Part shown: piece by piece, positions 15,017 to 26,199 of the stretch
Layout of the letters: the number at the start of each line of letters is the position of its first letter
Position numbering within the stretch: position 1 is the first letter of the stretch
DNA from: Verrucomicrobiota bacterium
Lineage (GTDB): Bacteria; Verrucomicrobiota; Verrucomicrobiia; Opitutales; Opitutaceae
Assembly (NCBI GenBank): GCA_023426435.1
Contig: JAFAAS010000185.1
Coordinates: 43,968 to 107,967, forward strand
Reading direction: 5' to 3'
DNA: 64,000 nt
The notes under the pieces: model-generated
The model's database searches: none
Told to the model about the DNA's origin: nothing
Seen by the model: only the letters and a program-made list of their open reading frames with translations
Translations under genes and position numbers: made by a program

Positions 15017-16039
15017 TCAATACACTTCGGGCCAGAGATCGCGACCGTAGACGGTGGCGAAGCGGGAGGGGATTTCGTCGAAGGAGTCGATCCAGAGGGC
15101 GCGGGTGCCGAGACGCCGGAGGGAAATGTCGATGAGTGCGTCGACTTCGCGGGAAGCGGTGCGGCGAAGGATGGCGAAGTGGCGGAGGGCGACGCGCGGG
15201 CTGGAGGCGTCGCGTCCGCTCTGCCGGCGGCGTTCGGCGGTGGAATAGTGAAGGAGGCGGCGGATGTTTTCGTCGTTCATCGAGAGGCCGATGAAGAGGC
15301 AGTTGTATTCCCGGAGCAGATACAGGAACGTGTAGTTGAAGACGCTGTGGGGCTGGTTGAAGACGTCGAAGTATTCGCCCTCGGTGAAGACGGAGCGGAG
15401 CTCGTGGGTGTCGTCCTGGCGGTGGTGGCGGCCGAACTTGAGCAGCCCGTGCATGTGGTAGATGGGGATGCGGCCGATGCGTTGGGTTTTGTCGGCGCGC
15501 TCGATGGTGCGGAAAAGGTAGGCGTGGTAGCGGGCGGCGGCGTAGGTGCGGAGGACGGCGTCGAGGTTGAAGTTGACGACGGCGCGGATGCGCGGGTTGG
15601 GGAGGAACTCGGCGCGGGAGGAGTCGTGTTGGACGCAGAGCGCGGTGACGGCGCGCATCGTGGGGCTGTGGTCCTGGACGAAATCGACGAGCTTGCGGCG
15701 CTGTGAGGCGGTGGTGATGGCGTCGTGGAACGGGAAGTCGCGGTAGAGTTGCTCGCGCAGGATGTCGGAGAAGCGCCGGCCGCGAGGGGTTTTGGATTCG
15801 AGGATGCCGGCGATGGCGGGGAAGGTGGCGCCGGTGTCGATCAATGCCTGGACGGTTTTTTGTCCGTGGCGCTGAGGAAGGCAGCATTCGCCCACGCGGA
15901 GGAGGAGTTCGGGCCAGTTAGGAAGGCCGCAGCCGGCGGAGACGCCGGCGCCCAAGGCGAGCACGAGACCTTGGGATTCGTAGCGCGAGCGGAGGAGTAG
16001 CCAGCAGTCGCGAGAAGGGTCGGAGCGGGTGCGAGGCAT
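15017..16039 (-). CDS. SIR2-like domain protein
   Basis: The 340-residue protein carries an SIR2_2-type NAD-binding fold. LVLALGAGVSAGCGLPNWPE (about residues 25-44) is the GAGxS..GLPxW motif, AVVNFNLDAVLR the NxD strand, and IYHMHGLLKFG the His-Gly motif. The last part, LFIGLSMNDENIRRLLHY, is typical of the end of this domain. Such domains hydrolyse NAD; in bacteria they often serve in anti-phage systems (Thoeris ThsA, DSR, Sir2-Argonaute). Here no partner gene is seen: upstream is a sodium:solute symporter, downstream a structural repeat protein. The function is therefore open. The ATG at 16039 begins the protein; the longer open frame upstream lies inside the symporter gene. Confidence 0.85.
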   Translation of the reverse strand: MPRTRSDPSRDCWLLLRSRYESQGLVLALGAGVSAGCGLPNWPELLLRVGECCLPQRHGQKTVQALIDTGATFPAIAGILESKTPRGRRFSDILREQLYRDFPFHDAITTASQRRKLVDFVQDHSPTMRAVTALCVQHDSSRAEFLPNPRIRAVVNFNLDAVLRTYAAARYHAYLFRTIERADKTQRIGRIPIYHMHGLLKFGRHHRQDDTHELRSVFTEGEYFDVFNQPHSVFNYTFLYLLREYNCLFIGLSMNDENIRRLLHYSTAERRRQSGRDASSPRVALRHFAILRRTASREVDALIDISLRRLGTRALWIDSFDEIPSRFATVYGRDLWPEVY

Positions 16040-16115
16040 GGCTGTTCGGCAACGGGGTGGGGGCGCGGCGGGGTGGAATGGAAAGGGAGAAAGATAAAAG
16101 GAAAGAGAAAGATTT

Positions 16116-17819
16116 CTATTTGGCGGGGAGGGAGCGGAGGAGATGGGCGAGGAGGGCGAGCCAGAGGAGAGAAGCGACGGCGACGGGTATCCACATTCCG
16201 AGGACGGCGCCCATAGGGATGAGGAAGGTGAGGATTTGCCAGAGGAGCGCGGCGCCGAGGCGGAGGACGTCGGAGCGATGTTCGGCGGAGTCGGGCGTGC
16301 GCCAATCGCGGGGCCAGAGGCCGAGTGGGCGGATGCGTTGGTAGAAGGCGCGAAGTTCGTCGGTGGCGACGGGGGCGGTGGCCCAGGTGGCGAGGAGGGA
16401 GAAGACGAGCGAGGTGCCGGCGATGACGAGGAATTGTTGGGCCTCGTTCCAGTGGATGGGTTGGAGGCGGAAGAGGATGAAAGCGGCGGCGAAACCGGCG
16501 GCGACGCCGAGGGCGAAGCCGGCGCCGTTGAAGCGCGGCCAATACCAACGAAGGGCAAACGGAACGAGGAAGGCGGGGAACAGCAGCATGACGATGCTGA
16601 CCCAAACGCCGAGGACGCTGGCGCCGGCGGCGAGAGCGATGACCAGGCCGGCTCCGACGATGAGAGCGGAGGCGAGGTAGCCGGCCCAGACGAGTTCGCG
16701 GGAGGACGCACGTGGGCGGAAGGGTTCGTAGAGATCTTTGACGATGTAGGACGCGCCGGCGTTCACCGTGCTATCGAAGGTGGACATGGCGGCGGCGAGG
16801 AGGGCGGCGATGACCAGGCCGCGGATGCCCGGCGGGAAATATTCGGATTGGAGGACGAGCGGGAGGACGCGTTCGGCGTCGGCGATGGAAGAACCATCGA
16901 GACCGAGGGTGACGGCGAGGATGGCGAAGCCGAGGACCATGGGCCAGCGGAACGCGAAGAGGACGGTCCAGAGCATGCCGATCTTCTGGCACTCGGCGTC
17001 GGTGCGGGCGGCGTAGTAGCGTTGCGCCATGTAGGCGGAGCCGCCGCTGCCGCCGAGGCCTTCGAGGATGCCTTTGAGCGCCCAGACGGCGAGGAACCAG
17101 CCGAACGGTTCGTAGGGAGCGAGCGCGGAATGATTGCCCAGCGTGGGAATGAATTGGTTGAGCGCGGCGCCGGGCCAGGCAGCGAGGAGATCGGGAGTGA
17201 TCTGTTGAGCGGCGATCACGGAGATGTAGATCGCGGCGGCGGCGATGATCGTGGCTTGGAAGACATCGGTCCAGACGACGGCGTAGATTCCGCCGATGAG
17301 GGTGTAAACGAATGTGACGACGGCCATGCCGACCGTGCATTGCAGCGGAGTGAAAGGGAGAAATTCGGCGAGGAATTTTCCGCCAGCCGTGAAGAAGAAC
17401 ACGACCATCGCAACGGTGATGATGATGTAGGTGAGTGCGGCGGTGGTGCGAGCGGCGCGGCCCTGGAGGCCGCGGCCGAAGCGGAGGAGCATCCATTCGG
17501 CGGTGGTCATGACGGCGGAGCGGCGGTGCCATTTGCCCATGAACGCAAGGAAGACGGCGATGGGTAGAACGACGCCGCCACGCAATTCGACGAAGAAGCC
17601 GTGCAGGCCGTAGAGATGAATCAAGGCGACGATCGCCATGGTGCCAGCGACGTCGAGATTGCTGCTCATGCCCGACGCGCCGAGCGCCCACCACGGCATG
17701 GCGCGTCCGCCGAGGAAGTAGGCTTCGCTGCTTTCGCCTGCGCGGCGGGCGAGGATGATTCCGATGAAGGCAAGGGCGACGAGGTAGGCGGCGAGGATGG
17801 CGTAGTCGATCGGCTGCAT
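16116..17819 (-). CDS. Sodium:solute symporter (SSS family)
   Basis: This 567-residue integral membrane protein has about 13 helices. It begins DYAILAAYLVALAFIGIILA, has the sugar-transporter-like YFLGGRAMPWWALGASGMSS signature, LIGGIYAVVWTDVFQA and ALLAAAMSTFDSTVNAGASY (the sodium-site helix 8 AAxMSTxxSxxNA). All are hallmarks of SSS transporters that import sugars, amino acids or organic acids with sodium. The substrate cannot be read. The ATG at 17819 is placed right before the first helix. The SIR2-like gene starts 76 bp downstream of its stop on the same strand. Confidence 0.92.
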   Translation of the reverse strand: MQPIDYAILAAYLVALAFIGIILARRAGESSEAYFLGGRAMPWWALGASGMSSNLDVAGTMAIVALIHLYGLHGFFVELRGGVVLPIAVFLAFMGKWHRRSAVMTTAEWMLLRFGRGLQGRAARTTAALTYIIITVAMVVFFFTAGGKFLAEFLPFTPLQCTVGMAVVTFVYTLIGGIYAVVWTDVFQATIIAAAAIYISVIAAQQITPDLLAAWPGAALNQFIPTLGNHSALAPYEPFGWFLAVWALKGILEGLGGSGGSAYMAQRYYAARTDAECQKIGMLWTVLFAFRWPMVLGFAILAVTLGLDGSSIADAERVLPLVLQSEYFPPGIRGLVIAALLAAAMSTFDSTVNAGASYIVKDLYEPFRPRASSRELVWAGYLASALIVGAGLVIALAAGASVLGVWVSIVMLLFPAFLVPFALRWYWPRFNGAGFALGVAAGFAAAFILFRLQPIHWNEAQQFLVIAGTSLVFSLLATWATAPVATDELRAFYQRIRPLGLWPRDWRTPDSAEHRSDVLRLGAALLWQILTFLIPMGAVLGMWIPVAVASLLWLALLAHLLRSLPAK

Positions 17820-17966
17820 GAAGCGGGACGGAGGGGCGGGAGTGAGCGCGCGTAAACGCGAGGCGCGCGCGGATGGGTTGAGGTGTTTTGGGTGGCGGTG
17901 GGGTTGGAAGGCGACGAGTCGGCGTGGCTGACAAGTTGGTCAGCTGGCGGAGCGTGGAACGGACGA

Positions 17967-17990
17967 GCGCGGTGAGGGCACCGCGCCTCC
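17967..17990 (+). repeat. Variable-stem hairpin repeat (CTCC tail)
   Basis: Arms gcgcggtg and caccgcgc enclose aggg and are followed by ctcc. A copy with the same stem and loop is at about 38693-38716; a copy with a covarying stem (gcggggtg / caccccgc, loop gggg) is at 20127-20150. Confidence 0.7.
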
Positions 17991-18015
17991 ATCAGAGGAG
18001 AAGCGATGAAGGGCG

Positions 18016-19020
18016 CTAGCGGCGGCGGGTGGCGAAGGCGGTGGCGAGACCGGCGGCGGCGACGACGAGGGAACTGGTGAGAACCGGATGAAGGGAGGCG
18101 CGCGTGTAGTAGCTCGTGCGCATCGAGTGGCCGGGGTATTGGCCGTGGACGCGTCCGTCGTTGCCTGGGCGATGGAGTGCGCCCTCTTGATGCGCGTAGC
18201 CGCCGTGGCCGGGCTGGGTTTGCTGGCGGGTCATCACTTTCTCGCCGACCTTGTCCATGAGGCGCGGAGCGAGGCGATTCGCGACGCTCATGACCCGGCC
18301 GCCGCTGCCGATGAAGATGTCGCGTTTCGGGTGCGTGGCGGCGAAGAGGATGGCGTGCGCGACCTCCTCGGGCTGGTAAACGGGAGGCGGGAGACTGGCT
18401 TCGCGATCGAGGTAGTTGCGCGCGTGCTGGATGTAAGGCGTGTTGATGGCGGAAGGTTTGATGAGCGTGACGGAGATGGGGGCGCGTTCGGCTTCGAGCT
18501 CCATGCGCAGGGCGTCGGTGAAGCCCTTCACGGCGTGCTTGGAAGCTGAATACATGCCCTGGATGGGAACGGCGGTATCGGAGAGGACGGAGCCGATGTT
18601 GATGATGGCGCCGCCGCCGCGCTGGCGGAGATGGCTGGCGGCGATGAGCGAACCGTAAACGACGCCCCAGAAATTGGTGTCGAAGAGGCGGCGGTGATCT
18701 TCGTCGGAAACCTCGGCGAGGTGGCCGTAGATGGTGACGCCGGCGTTGTTGACCCAGGTGTCGAAACCGCCGAAGCGATCGACGGCGAGGTCGGCGGCTT
18801 GTTGGAGATCCTCGCGGCGGCCGACGTCGGCGACGGAGTAGGCGACGTGGGCGCCGCGCGAGGTGAGTTCGTCGGTGATGGCCTGGAGGGCTTCTTCGTT
18901 GCGGGCGACGAGGACGAGACGCGCGCCCTTGCGGGCGGCGGCGCGGGCGGTGGCGAGGCCGATGCCGCTGGTGGCGCCGGTGATGACGATCGTTTGTTGA
19001 GAGAGGGAGCGGAGGTGCAT
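18016..19020 (-). CDS. Short-chain dehydrogenase/reductase with C-terminal membrane tail
   Basis: A 334-residue classical SDR: IVITGATSGIGLATARAAAR (TGxxxGxG), TWVNNAGVTIYGHL (NNAG), IINIGSVLSD (catalytic Ser), GMYSASKHAVKGF (YxxxK). The body of about 260 residues is followed by an extension with a Gly/His-rich segment and a hydrophobic end (LTSSLVVAAAGLATAFATRR), which should anchor it in the membrane. This layout is common in SDRs acting on hydrophobic substrates; the substrate is unknown. The ATG at 19020 begins MHLRSLSQQTIVITG; the long frame upstream of it is read through repeat DNA and the PEP-CTERM gene. Confidence 0.92.
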   Translation of the reverse strand: MHLRSLSQQTIVITGATSGIGLATARAAARKGARLVLVARNEEALQAITDELTSRGAHVAYSVADVGRREDLQQAADLAVDRFGGFDTWVNNAGVTIYGHLAEVSDEDHRRLFDTNFWGVVYGSLIAASHLRQRGGGAIINIGSVLSDTAVPIQGMYSASKHAVKGFTDALRMELEAERAPISVTLIKPSAINTPYIQHARNYLDREASLPPPVYQPEEVAHAILFAATHPKRDIFIGSGGRVMSVANRLAPRLMDKVGEKVMTRQQTQPGHGGYAHQEGALHRPGNDGRVHGQYPGHSMRTSYYTRASLHPVLTSSLVVAAAGLATAFATRRR

Positions 19021-19173
19021 GGGAGGAAATAGGTTTGGAGTTTTGAGTTTGGAGTTGTGGATGGCGGGAACGTAGTGCGGGGGGAGCGGAGGTGCCATGG
19101 GGGTGGGGCCCGATTTTCGGGCGCGTTTCCCGCGTGAGGAAAAAGAGAAAGCAGGGGGCGGAATGAGGGCGCA

Positions 19174-19203
19174 AAAAAGCTCCGGGCGGGGTGGCCCGGA
19201 GCG
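19174..19203 (-). terminator. Rho-independent terminator of the PEP-CTERM gene
   Basis: On the minus strand an 8- to 9-bp GC-rich stem (gctccgggc / gcccggagc at 19180-19203) is followed by six T residues (19174-19179). It lies 27 bp after the stop codon of the PEP-CTERM gene. Confidence 0.85.
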
Positions 19204-19229
19204 AAAGGAAGCTGGAGTTGGAAGTGAGT

Positions 19230-19919
19230 TTAGGTCGTGGCGGGGGAGCGGCGGGTGCGGCGCCAGGCGACGAGGCCGACGAGGCCGGCGGCGGCGAAGG
19301 CGGCGTAGGTGGAAGGTTCGGGGACCGGGGTGAAGTTGACGGTGCCGTAGAGGTCGACCTTGCCGGTTTTGCCTTCGCCGATCAGCTGGCCGGATTCGCT
19401 GAGGTAATCCTGATCGCTGAACGTGACGGTGAAATCCACGAGCGTGTGGTTGATCTTGAGCGATGCCGGAGCGGAGTAGCCGACGAAGAAGACGTCGGGC
19501 ACGAAGCCGAAGTTGGGCGTGTTCTCGATCGCGAACGTGAGGGTGGTGAGCTTGTGGTTCAGCACGCCGTTGGACGGGAGGTTCAGGTAGAGGTCCATCG
19601 TCGCGAACGAGGCGGCGCTGTCGAAGAGCGTGAGGCCGTTCTTGATTTTGACGCGACCGAGGTCGAACGAGTCGCCGTGGCCGACGCCGCTGAAGGTGTC
19701 GCCGGTGAATTCGATGGACGTGTTCGGGATGAACGGCACGGGGAGGCCGGTATGGAGCGTCGAGGTGACGGGGCCGTTGTTGATCCAGGTGAAGATCGAG
19801 TCGGAGCCGGTGAATTCGCCGCGGGTGGAACCGGCGAGCGAAAGCTGGGCGTGAGCGCTGGGGAGAAGTGCGACGAGGCCGAGAGCGGCCAGCCGCGCGA
19901 GCGAGCTGAACAGATGCAT
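19230..19919 (-). CDS. PEP-CTERM sorting-domain protein
   Basis: The 229-residue protein has a signal peptide (MHLFSSLARLAALGLVALLP, cut after SAHA) and a C-terminal exosortase signal: VPEPSTYAAFAAAGLVGLVA followed by WRRTRR. The middle is beta-rich with repeated TxTF and DL patterns and resembles the choice-of-anchor domains common in such proteins. It should be exported, cut by an exosortase and linked to an extracellular polymer. No exosortase is in the window. The ATG at 19919 is preferred over upstream codons because it starts the signal. A terminator follows and a palindromic motif lies upstream (20051-20084). Confidence 0.92.
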   Translation of the reverse strand: MHLFSSLARLAALGLVALLPSAHAQLSLAGSTRGEFTGSDSIFTWINNGPVTSTLHTGLPVPFIPNTSIEFTGDTFSGVGHGDSFDLGRVKIKNGLTLFDSAASFATMDLYLNLPSNGVLNHKLTTLTFAIENTPNFGFVPDVFFVGYSAPASLKINHTLVDFTVTFSDQDYLSESGQLIGEGKTGKVDLYGTVNFTPVPEPSTYAAFAAAGLVGLVAWRRTRRSPATT

Positions 19920-20050
19920 GTGTGCGTGATGAGGGTTGAGTTGGACGGATGTTGAAGCGATTGAAGCGGACGAACGCGTGCGAACGAGCACGCGGATTGG
20001 ACTCGGAATCGGTCGTGTGGGAGCGGGGTCTTCGCAAGCGGTGGGGCTTG

Positions 20051-20084
20051 TCGGAAAACGGGTAGAGTGTTCTACGGAAAACCC
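20051..20084. promoter_or_regulatory. Palindrome with flanking direct repeat upstream of the PEP-CTERM gene
   Basis: An imperfect palindrome gtagagtgttctac (20062-20075) is flanked on both sides by the word cggaaaac (20052-20059 and 20075-20082). It lies about 140 bp before the PEP-CTERM start codon in an intergenic stretch that is otherwise plain, so it may be a regulator binding site. Confidence 0.35.
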
Positions 20085-20126
20085 TTAGCGCGGCGGGCGG
20101 GCGTGACGGACTTTTGCTCTCAAGGA

Positions 20127-20190
20127 GCGGGGTGGGGGCACCCCGCCTCCATTGGCGAGCGGTGGGGGCACGGGCAGGTTGTCCGTGCTA
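20127..20190 (+). repeat. Two variable-stem hairpin repeats in tandem
   Basis: The first hairpin (20127-20150) has arms gcggggtg and caccccgc, loop gggg, tail ctcc. The second (20168-20190) has arms gcacgggc and gtccgtgc (one G-T pair), loop aggtt, tail tac. The second nearly overlaps the stop codon of the lipid kinase gene. Confidence 0.65.
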
Positions 20191-21045
20191 CGGACTCATG
20201 ATGCGGAGGCTGGCGGGGCGGAGGGTGAATTCGACGATGGGGCCGGCCGAGTGCAGTTCGCCGTCGGTGTGGAGCGGGCCGGAAGAGGAGCGTTCGATCG
20301 TGAAGCGCGGGGCGCGAAGATGGAAGACGCCGCGATGGCGATGGATCGAGCCGTGGAAAAGGCGGCCGAGGAGCGAGGCGGAGTTGGTCAACGTGGGCCG
20401 TGGGATCGCGGTGAGATCGAGGAGGCCGTCGTCGGCGCGGGCGCCGGGAGCGATGAGGGCGTTGTTGCCGTATTGGTCGCTGTTGGCGACGGCGAGGGTG
20501 AAGGCGGTGATCTCGTGACGGGTGTGGGCGGAGGTGATGGTGAACTCCTGCGGCTGCCAGCGGGTGAAGGCGGTGGCGCTGGTGCTGAGGTAGCGGATGA
20601 AGCCGCGCGACGTGAGCGTGTTGAACTTTTCGGCGATGTGAGCTTCGAAGCCGAGGCCGGCGACGGTGAAGAACGGATGATTGTCGGCGAGGCCGGTATC
20701 GATGAGGCGGGGCGTCCCCGTTTTTAGGATACGCAGCGCGTGCTCCACGGTGCCGTGAATGCCGAGGTGGCGGCCGAGACCGTCGCCGGAGCCGCAAGGG
20801 ACGAGTCCGAGGACGGCGGGTGTGTCGATGAGCGCGGTGGCGACCTCGTTCATGGTGCCGTCGCCGCCGACCGCGACGATGAGCTCGCAGCGATCGTCGA
20901 GGGCGCGGGCGGCGAGTTCGGTCGCGTGACGGGCGCGCTCGGTGAAGACGATTTCGGCGTCGTGCGCGTTGGCGAAAGCGCGAAGTGCAGCGGTGGCGCG
21001 CGTGGCGCGGCCGGAGCGCGGGTTGACGATGAAGCGGGTTTTCAA
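20188..21045 (-). CDS. Diacylglycerol/lipid kinase family protein (DagK-like)
   Basis: The 285-residue protein belongs to the YegS/DagK (DAGK_cat) family. FIVNPRSG opens the fold, ELIVAVGGDGTMNEVATALI contains the GGDGTxxE motif, and LVPCGSGDGLGRHLGI the GSGND-like motif. C-terminal FTVAGLGFEAHI and DDGLLDLTAI (DDG.LD) complete the pattern. It should phosphorylate diacylglycerol or another lipid using ATP at the inner membrane. The predicted start is TTG at 21045 (leading into KTRFIVNPRSG); no better ATG is in frame. It is downstream of tyrS on the same strand with 83 bp between, and that gap contains a hairpin repeat. Confidence 0.88.
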   Translation of the reverse strand: MKTRFIVNPRSGRATRATAALRAFANAHDAEIVFTERARHATELAARALDDRCELIVAVGGDGTMNEVATALIDTPAVLGLVPCGSGDGLGRHLGIHGTVEHALRILKTGTPRLIDTGLADNHPFFTVAGLGFEAHIAEKFNTLTSRGFIRYLSTSATAFTRWQPQEFTITSAHTRHEITAFTLAVANSDQYGNNALIAPGARADDGLLDLTAIPRPTLTNSASLLGRLFHGSIHRHRGVFHLRAPRFTIERSSSGPLHTDGELHSAGPIVEFTLRPASLRIMSP

Positions 21046-21102
21046 ACGGGCGAAGCGGAGAAAGACGTCCGTTGGTGGCGGGATCGCTGTCGGGAGGCCT
21101 CA

Positions 21103-21132
21103 AGCCCGATGAGGACATCGGGCTCCACCTAC
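21103..21132 (+). repeat. Variable-stem hairpin repeat between tyrS and the lipid kinase gene
   Basis: Arms agcccgat and atcgggct enclose gaggac, followed by ccacctac. The copy at 55555-55583 has the same frame with arms agcccggc and gccgggct, loop ggggac and the tail ccacctta, so three stem base pairs changed together. Confidence 0.75.
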
Positions 21133-22406
21133 ATCACTCGCAACACCGTGTAGGTGCGTTTGCCTTTGCGGAGGAGGAGGTATTGTCCGAAGAGGAGGTC
21201 GGCGGTCGTGAGGGAGCGGGCGAGGTCGGCGGAGCGGACGTTGTTCACGTAGATGCCGCCGCCCTCGATGTCTTTGCGGGCCTGGCCTTTTGATGAGCAG
21301 AGGCCGGCGTGGACGAGGATGTCGATGAGCGGGGTGCCGGCGGATTCGAGTTTGGATTTTTCGAGGTCTTTGGTGGGGACTTCGCCGACAACGTCGTTGA
21401 AAACAGATTCGCTGATTCCTTCGAGACCGCCGCCGAAAAGGATTTCGCTGGCGCGGATGGCGTCGGCGGTGGCGGAGGCGCCGTGGACGATCGTGGTGAC
21501 CTCGCGAGCGAGGGCGCGGTGGGCTTCGCGGGCGCCGGGGTTGGCGGCGTGTCGGGCTTCGAGGTCGTCGATGGCGGGTTGGTCGAGGAACGTGAATTTC
21601 TTGAGGTAGGTGACGACCATGGCGTCCTCGGTATTCACGAAGAACTGGTAGAATTTGTAGGGACTCGTGCGTTGCGGATCGAGCCAGACGGCGCCGGATT
21701 CGGTTTTGCCGAATTTGGTGCCGTCGGATTTGGTGATGAGCGGGAACGTCCAACCCCAGGCGGAGGCGCCGAGTTTTTTGCGGATGAGATCGGTGCCGGC
21801 GACGATGTTGCCCCATTGGTCGCTGCCGCCGATCTGGAGCTCGCAGTTGAAGTCGCGGCGGAGGATGTAGAAATCGTGGGCCTGGAGGAGCTGGTAGCTG
21901 AATTCGGTGTAGCTGATCCCGCTATCGGAGCTCAGGCGGGACTGGACGGAGTCCTTCGCGAGCATGACGTTGAGGGAAAAATGTTTTCCGACGTCGCGGA
22001 GGAAATCGAGGAAGCTGATGGGCGCGGTCCAGTCGGCGTTGTCGACGAGCCGGGCGGGGTTGTGCGGGGCGTCGAAGTCGAGGAGGCGGCCGAGCTGGGA
22101 TTTGATGGAAGCGACGTTGTGCGCGAGTTGTTCGCGGGTGAGGAGGTTGCGTTCGGCGGATTTGCCGGACGGGTCGCCGACCATGCCGGTGGCGCCGCCG
22201 GCGAGGGCGATGGGGTGGTGGCCGGCGAGTTGGAAGCGGCGCAGCGTGAGCTGGCCCATGAGGTGGCCGACGTGGAGGGAGTCGCCGGTGGGATCGAAGC
22301 CGCAGTAGAGCGTGACCGGGCCTTCGGCGATGCGCTTTGCGAGGGCGTCGAGGTCGGTGCAGTCGGCGAGCAGGCCGCGCCATTGCAAGTCTTCGAGGAA
22401 GGTCAT
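21129..22406 (-). CDS. tyrS: Tyrosyl-tRNA synthetase
   Basis: This 425-residue class I synthetase charges tRNA-Tyr. It has TLYCGFDPTGDSLHVGHLMG (HIGH-like HVGH), GGATGMVGDPSGKSAERNLL, the tyrosine-specificity segment YTEFSYQLLQAHDF, LQIGGSDQWGNI and the second signature KFGKTESGAVWLD (KFGKS type). The C-terminal part holds an S4 RNA-binding domain (GQARKDIEGGGIYVNNVRSA). The length fits bacterial TyrRS. The ATG at 22406 gives MTFLEDLQWRGLL, the normal start; a frame start 13 codons earlier is unlikely. It is divergent from the peroxiredoxin gene. Confidence 0.96.
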   Translation of the reverse strand: MTFLEDLQWRGLLADCTDLDALAKRIAEGPVTLYCGFDPTGDSLHVGHLMGQLTLRRFQLAGHHPIALAGGATGMVGDPSGKSAERNLLTREQLAHNVASIKSQLGRLLDFDAPHNPARLVDNADWTAPISFLDFLRDVGKHFSLNVMLAKDSVQSRLSSDSGISYTEFSYQLLQAHDFYILRRDFNCELQIGGSDQWGNIVAGTDLIRKKLGASAWGWTFPLITKSDGTKFGKTESGAVWLDPQRTSPYKFYQFFVNTEDAMVVTYLKKFTFLDQPAIDDLEARHAANPGAREAHRALAREVTTIVHGASATADAIRASEILFGGGLEGISESVFNDVVGEVPTKDLEKSKLESAGTPLIDILVHAGLCSSKGQARKDIEGGGIYVNNVRSADLARSLTTADLLFGQYLLLRKGKRTYTVLRVM

Positions 22407-22628
22407 GGGAGGAGGAGTTAACGGAGCGCGGGAGTTTTGGGGCAAAACAAAAGTCGGAAGGGCTGAAGCGATGCGGGTGCTAATGGGGAAGAAGGGTGGG
22501 TGAGAAACGGGACTTCTTTCGGGAAAAACGATTTGCGCGAAATGCGGGGGGCGGTTCTACCTTTCATTCCGCTCGCGCGGCGACGTGCGCCGTGAAAGCG
22601 AAACATCTACCCTGTTCCTCTTCATAAC

Positions 22629-23102
22629 ATGCCTCTCGCCATCGGTTCCAAAGCTCCGGATTTCACGCTCAAGACGAAGACCGCGGACGGTCCCAAAGAT
22701 GTGACGTTGAGCGATAACTTCGGGAAGAAGCAGACGGTGTTGTTGTTTTTCCCGGCGGCGTTCACGGGCGTGTGCACGCAGGAGATGTGCGATACCTCGT
22801 CGGGCTTGGGTGAATACACGAATCTGGGCGCGGAGGTTTATGGCATCAGTGTGGACAATCCCTTCGCGCAGGAAGCGTGGGCGAAGCAGAACAACATCGG
22901 CATCACGCTGCTGAGCGATTTGAACAAGACGGTGACGAAGGCGTATGATGTGCTTTTTCCGAACCTGGTCGGGATGTATGAGACATCGGCGCGGGCGGCG
23001 TTCGTGATCGGCCAGGATGGCGTGATCAAATATGCGGAGCAGACCGCGACGCCGAAGGATCTGCCGAACTTTGCGGCGGTGAAAGCGGCGTTGGCGAAGT
23101 AA
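22629..23102 (+). CDS. Peroxiredoxin (AhpC/TSA, BCP or AhpE-like)
   Basis: The 157-residue protein is a peroxiredoxin: GSKAPDFTLKTKTADGPKDV, FFPAAFTGVCTQEMC with peroxidatic Cys49 (PxxxTxxC) and a possible resolving Cys54, VYGISVDNPFAQEAWAKQN and ARAAFVIGQDGVIKY. It reduces hydrogen peroxide or organic peroxides in the cytosol with electrons from thioredoxin. The five-residue spacing of the cysteines is the BCP arrangement. The ATG at 22629 starts the family homology. Aconitase follows 55 bp downstream with a hairpin repeat between, so they may be co-transcribed. Confidence 0.93.
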   Translation: MPLAIGSKAPDFTLKTKTADGPKDVTLSDNFGKKQTVLLFFPAAFTGVCTQEMCDTSSGLGEYTNLGAEVYGISVDNPFAQEAWAKQNNIGITLLSDLNKTVTKAYDVLFPNLVGMYETSARAAFVIGQDGVIKYAEQTATPKDLPNFAAVKAALAK

Positions 23103-23120
23103 CAAGCAATCCTGTCAAAT

Positions 23121-23145
23121 GTGGCGCGGCGGGCGCGCCACCTAC
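23121..23145 (+). repeat. Variable-stem hairpin repeat in the aconitase leader
   Basis: Arms gtggcgcg and cgcgccac enclose gcggg, followed by ctac. It ends 12 bp before the acnA start codon and so probably lies in its 5-prime untranslated region. The copy at 59208-59233 has a related layout with a different stem. Confidence 0.7.
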
Positions 23146-23156
23146 ACTTTCGAAAC

Positions 23157-26048
<2,892 letters not shown>

Positions 26049-26199
26049 GGTGATGAATGAGCTGCGTTCGATTCCGGGTGCCCGGCCGCTGATGCGGCGG
26101 GCAGCGGACGCAGAACGGCGGACCGTCGCTTGCGGCCGTGGTGACCGCAGGCACGGTGCGGCGTCTTAACTCCGGGTGGAAACAGAAGTGTGAACTGAC
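26049..26199. other. Intergenic stretch between acnA and the STAS gene
   Basis: The 151-bp gap is GC-rich with no visible repeat family, terminator or promoter that stands out. Whether acnA and the STAS gene share a transcript is unclear. Confidence 0.4.

Noticed and set aside
16040..16711. N-terminal extension of the SIR2-like frame
   Set aside because: It lies inside the symporter gene on the same strand in another frame and is Ser/Pro-rich; the SIR2-like protein starts at 16039.
15017..17819. Defence island around the SIR2-like and Mrr-like genes
   Set aside because: The two genes are 7 kb apart among housekeeping genes, with no methylase, helicase, toxin or integrase near; only the single genes are reported.
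19021..20037. N-terminal extension of the SDR frame
   Set aside because: It runs through the PEP-CTERM gene and repeats in a different frame; SDR homology starts at 19020.
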